Part shown: positions 6,784 to 7,993 of the stretch, in pieces
How positions within the stretch are numbered: position 1 is the stretch's first letter
Layout of the letters: the number at the start of each line of letters is the position of its first letter
Origin: Phycisphaerae bacterium
Lineage (GTDB): Bacteria; Chloroflexota; Anaerolineae; 4572-78; J111
Assembly (NCBI GenBank): GCA_028285035.1
Contig: JANQQF010000119.1
Span: forward strand, 1 to 7,993
Direction: 5' to 3'
DNA: 7,993 nucleotides
Translations under genes and position numbers: made by a program
The notes under the pieces: generated by a model
Databases searched by the model: none
The model's input: the letters and a program-made list of their open reading frames with translations, nothing else
Told to the model about the DNA's origin: nothing

Positions 6784-7188
6784 CTATGATGACACACCTA
6801 GCATTGTAGATATACGTGGTAGTAACTCTGTTTGAATTTTATCTTTTTCAACATAATCATGCGCAAGCCGTACCCCAGCTTGATTGGGCTGCATGGCCCG
6901 TCTAACCGTATCGAGGTTAGCATATCCCGTAATAATCAAGACCTGGATTTGCGGGTAAGTATTGTGAATAAACTCCATTAACGTCAATCCCTCTGTATTC
7001 CTCTCATCCCGTTCATCTAGACGAATATCAAGGATAGCCAAGACTATATCTTCTGTTTCCAAGAAAGATTTTGCCTCGTCAACGGAAGCCGCAGTCGCGA
7101 CCTGAAACATCGGATAAATCTCTTTAATCAAATCCGCTAACATTTCACGCCAATCAATTCCATCGTCAACAATCAAAATATGAGACAT
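6784..7188 (-). CDS. Stand-alone response regulator, DWREM subtype
   Basis: This 134-residue protein is a complete receiver domain without an output domain. The full phosphorylation site is present: acidic pair Asp8-Asp9, phosphoacceptor Asp54 (LAILD), Thr87 (IITGYA) and Lys115 (VEK). Two features set it apart from ordinary CheY-like domains. DWREM follows the acidic pair, and an acid-rich loop (RLDERDERNTEG) replaces the usual MP-x-MDG after the phosphoacceptor. A second extension (QPNQAG) sits before the Lys strand. The same marks recur in the two downstream receiver fusions, so all three form one subfamily. The Shine-Dalgarno AGGAG lies 8 nt before the ATG. Its TAG stop is 9 nt before the next start, so the two genes are an operon. 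It may be a phosphate shuttle or sink for the pathway (inference). Confidence 0.94.
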   Translation of the reverse strand: MSHILIVDDGIDWREMLADLIKEIYPMFQVATAASVDEAKSFLETEDIVLAILDIRLDERDERNTEGLTLMEFIHNTYPQIQVLIITGYANLDTVRRAMQPNQAGVRLAHDYVEKDKIQTELLPRISTMLGVSS

Positions 7189-7203
7189 TTACACCGCTCC
7201 TTT

Positions 7204-7369
7204 CCTAATTATAACGCAAGTTTTGCCTTACTCTTTGTTATGTCATTCTGAGCGACGAGAGGAGCGAAGAATCTCCACTGGGATCTCGTTTTTAAGCAAT
7301 CGACGGAGATTCTTCACTATGTTTCACTCCGTTCAGAATGACAAATCGAGCATCTCAAAACTTGGGTTA
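7204..7369. repeat. Nested inverted-repeat element, MITE-like or palindromic intergenic repeat
   Basis: Three perfect arm pairs are nested around one centre. The outer pair is CAAGTTTTG at 7217-7225 with its complement at 7356-7364. The middle pair is TGTCATTCTGA at 7241-7251 with its complement at 7333-7343. The inner pair is GAAGAATCTCC at 7266-7276 with its complement at 7305-7315. The sequence between middle and inner arms differs in length (14 vs 17 nt) and the loop is 28 nt. The middle-inner arm type (TGTCATTCTGAGCG...GAAGAATCTC) resembles a palindromic repeat I recall from many Chloroflexota and other environmental genomes. It fills the gap between the degenerate receiver and the next receiver gene. 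No run of U follows the stem, so a simple terminator is unlikely. No target-site duplication is evident. Confidence 0.75.
7208..7213 (-). promoter_or_regulatory. Possible -10 box (TATAAT) before the receiver operon
   Basis: A perfect TATAAT on the minus strand lies 19 nt before the start codon of the receiver gene, at the outer edge of the inverted-repeat element. I find no convincing -35 hexamer at 16-18 bp. The predicted leader would be only about a dozen bases, so this is weak support for a separate promoter. Confidence 0.25.
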
Positions 7370-7756
7370 TTATATTAATGCCTGCGGTTGAACAGGTTGT
7401 TTTCCCAAGACAGTGTTCACAGTTTCCAATAGCGATTCGGTATCAAACACTTGGGTAATATAATCCAATGCCCCCAATCGATAGGCCATCACCGCTTCAG
7501 AAACAGATGAGGTTGTGGTGGCAACCAATAATCGATGAGGGGGCTGCCTAGTCGCTAATTGCGTTAACAAATTTACCCAAAGGGCATCAACTATAATTAA
7601 ATTATACCCATCATCGGTTATATTTTCTAGAGCCGCTTGTACATCGCCTTGAGTCTGAATGTTATATCCGTTTTGAGTCAAGGCCTTTTCGACAAAACTT
7701 CGCCAGGCTGACTCCTGGGCTACCACCAAAATGCGTTTCTCTTTGCTCACACTCAT
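7370..7756 (-). CDS. Degenerate receiver-domain protein, type B (acidic pocket lost)
   Basis: This 128-residue protein is a single receiver (CheY-like) domain with no output domain. The candidate phosphoacceptor Asp57 (LIIVD) and the switch Thr80 are kept. The acidic pair that binds Mg2+ is replaced (VVAQE, Ala13-Gln14), and the conserved Lys is Gln102 (DYITQ). Phosphorylation by the usual chemistry should be poor or absent. Start: the ATG at 7756 overlaps the kinase stop and has AGGGAG 7 nt upstream, inside the kinase gene. It shares ATxxxSxxEAxxxYRLGxLDY with the receiver at 3122-3475, so the two are paralogues that have lost different active-site parts. The coupling to the kinase suggests a dedicated partner or decoy, which is inference. 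Confidence 0.9.
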   Translation of the reverse strand: MSVSKEKRILVVAQESAWRSFVEKALTQNGYNIQTQGDVQAALENITDDGYNLIIVDALWVNLLTQLATRQPPHRLLVATTTSSVSEAVMAYRLGALDYITQVFDTESLLETVNTVLGKQPVQPQALI

Positions 7757-7993
7757 TGAAGGTCTCCCTGTTGTAAGGCATAACTTAAAGGGGGTTGATA
7801 TAAGATGGGAAGCGAAACCAAAAAGGTCGAGCCATCATTGATTTTTGTCTCGTGTAACGTTATCTCACCTTGGTGATTTTGGATGATAATTTGGCTCAAC
7901 CACAAGCCTAGACCAGCTCCCTCACCAAGCTCTTGCCGAGGAATCGGCTGGCGAAATAATCTTCTTTGGGTTTCTTTATCAATACCACTGCCC
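7753..7993 (-). CDS. C-terminal end of a histidine kinase ATPase domain (5' part outside window or wrapping to base 1)
   Basis: The reading frame enters from the right edge and ends at the TGA at 7755-7753. It encodes GSGI of the G1 box, then RRLFRQP, the G2 box GEGAGLGLWLSQ, and a final strand DGSTFLVSLPIL typical of the HATPase_c C terminus. Its first 49 bases are identical to bases 1-49, where the large STAND-GAF kinase leaves the window, and the frame is the same. Joining the two gives one 1061-residue protein with all kinase boxes present. It is therefore either the missing end of that gene (circular path) or the end of a close paralogue. Its stop overlaps the start of the next gene in an ATGA arrangement, so kinase and degenerate receiver are translationally coupled. 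Confidence 0.92.
   Translation of the reverse strand, partial: GSGIDKETQRRLFRQPIPRQELGEGAGLGLWLSQIIIQNHQGEITLHETKINDGSTFLVSLPILYQPPLSYALQQGDLQ
7945..7993. repeat. Right copy of the 49-bp terminal direct repeat
   Basis: This is identical to bases 1-49 and lies in the same kinase reading frame. The match stops only because the window ends, so the true repeat could be longer, or this may be the overlap of a circular assembly path. Confidence 0.97.

Noticed and set aside
7241..7343. Rho-independent terminator after the degenerate receiver at 7370-7756
   Set aside because: The stem is long and interrupted, with a 28-nt loop, and no T run follows in the transcription direction. A repeat element fits better.
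1..7993. A circular plasmid of 7944 bp
   Set aside because: The ends do overlap by 49 bp, but no replication initiator, partition gene, relaxase or iteron array is visible. Repeat-induced assembly closure explains the overlap more simply.

Overview
The window is one densely packed, single-direction signalling locus. Every gene I can support lies on the minus strand, so transcription runs from high to low coordinates. There is no DNA-binding output protein, RNA gene, transposase, replication gene or CRISPR array. Base composition is moderately AT-rich. The mix of a STAND-ATPase/histidine-kinase fusion, a death-like effector-associated domain (EAD) and many receiver domains is typical of filamentous or multicellular bacteria. 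Chloroflexota-like lineages seem most likely to me, with Cyanobacteria or other filamentous phyla possible. This is inference from gene style, not from a marker gene.

Layout in transcription order: (1) 7993-7753 is the 3' end of a sensor histidine kinase, overlapping by 4 nt (ATGA) a degenerate receiver protein (7756-7370). (2) A 181-nt intergenic stretch (7369-7189) is filled by nested inverted repeats resembling a MITE or palindromic repeat. (3) A tight set follows: a stand-alone receiver (7188-6784), a receiver fused to an aminoglycoside-phosphotransferase-like kinase (6774-5155), an EAD-receiver adaptor (5134-4460) and a nitroreductase-family protein (4397-3783). (4) A 298- to 307-nt AT-rich intergenic stretch holds a possible promoter. 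(5) A second degenerate receiver (3475-3122) precedes a very large STAND ATPase - GAF - histidine kinase (2994-1) that runs off the left edge.

The first 49 bases of the window are identical to its last 49. Joining the ends there restores a complete 1061-residue kinase in frame, with its G1 box from the left end and G2 box from the right. The window is therefore either a 7944-bp circular assembly path or one unit flanked by copies of nearly identical kinase genes. It does not look like a self-sufficient plasmid.

Proposed working model (inference): the STAND-GAF kinase senses a signal through its NTPase switch and GAF domain and autophosphorylates. It passes phosphate to three intact receivers of one unusual subtype, sharing a DW-x-x-M motif after the acidic pair and an acid-rich insertion after the phosphoacceptor. 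Two of these receivers drive outputs that are not transcription factors: a small-molecule/protein-kinase-like domain, and an EAD expected to recruit a partner by homotypic contact. The two degenerate receivers beside the kinase could act as phosphorylation-independent partners. The whole resembles a phosphorelay wired into a conflict or cell-fate module.
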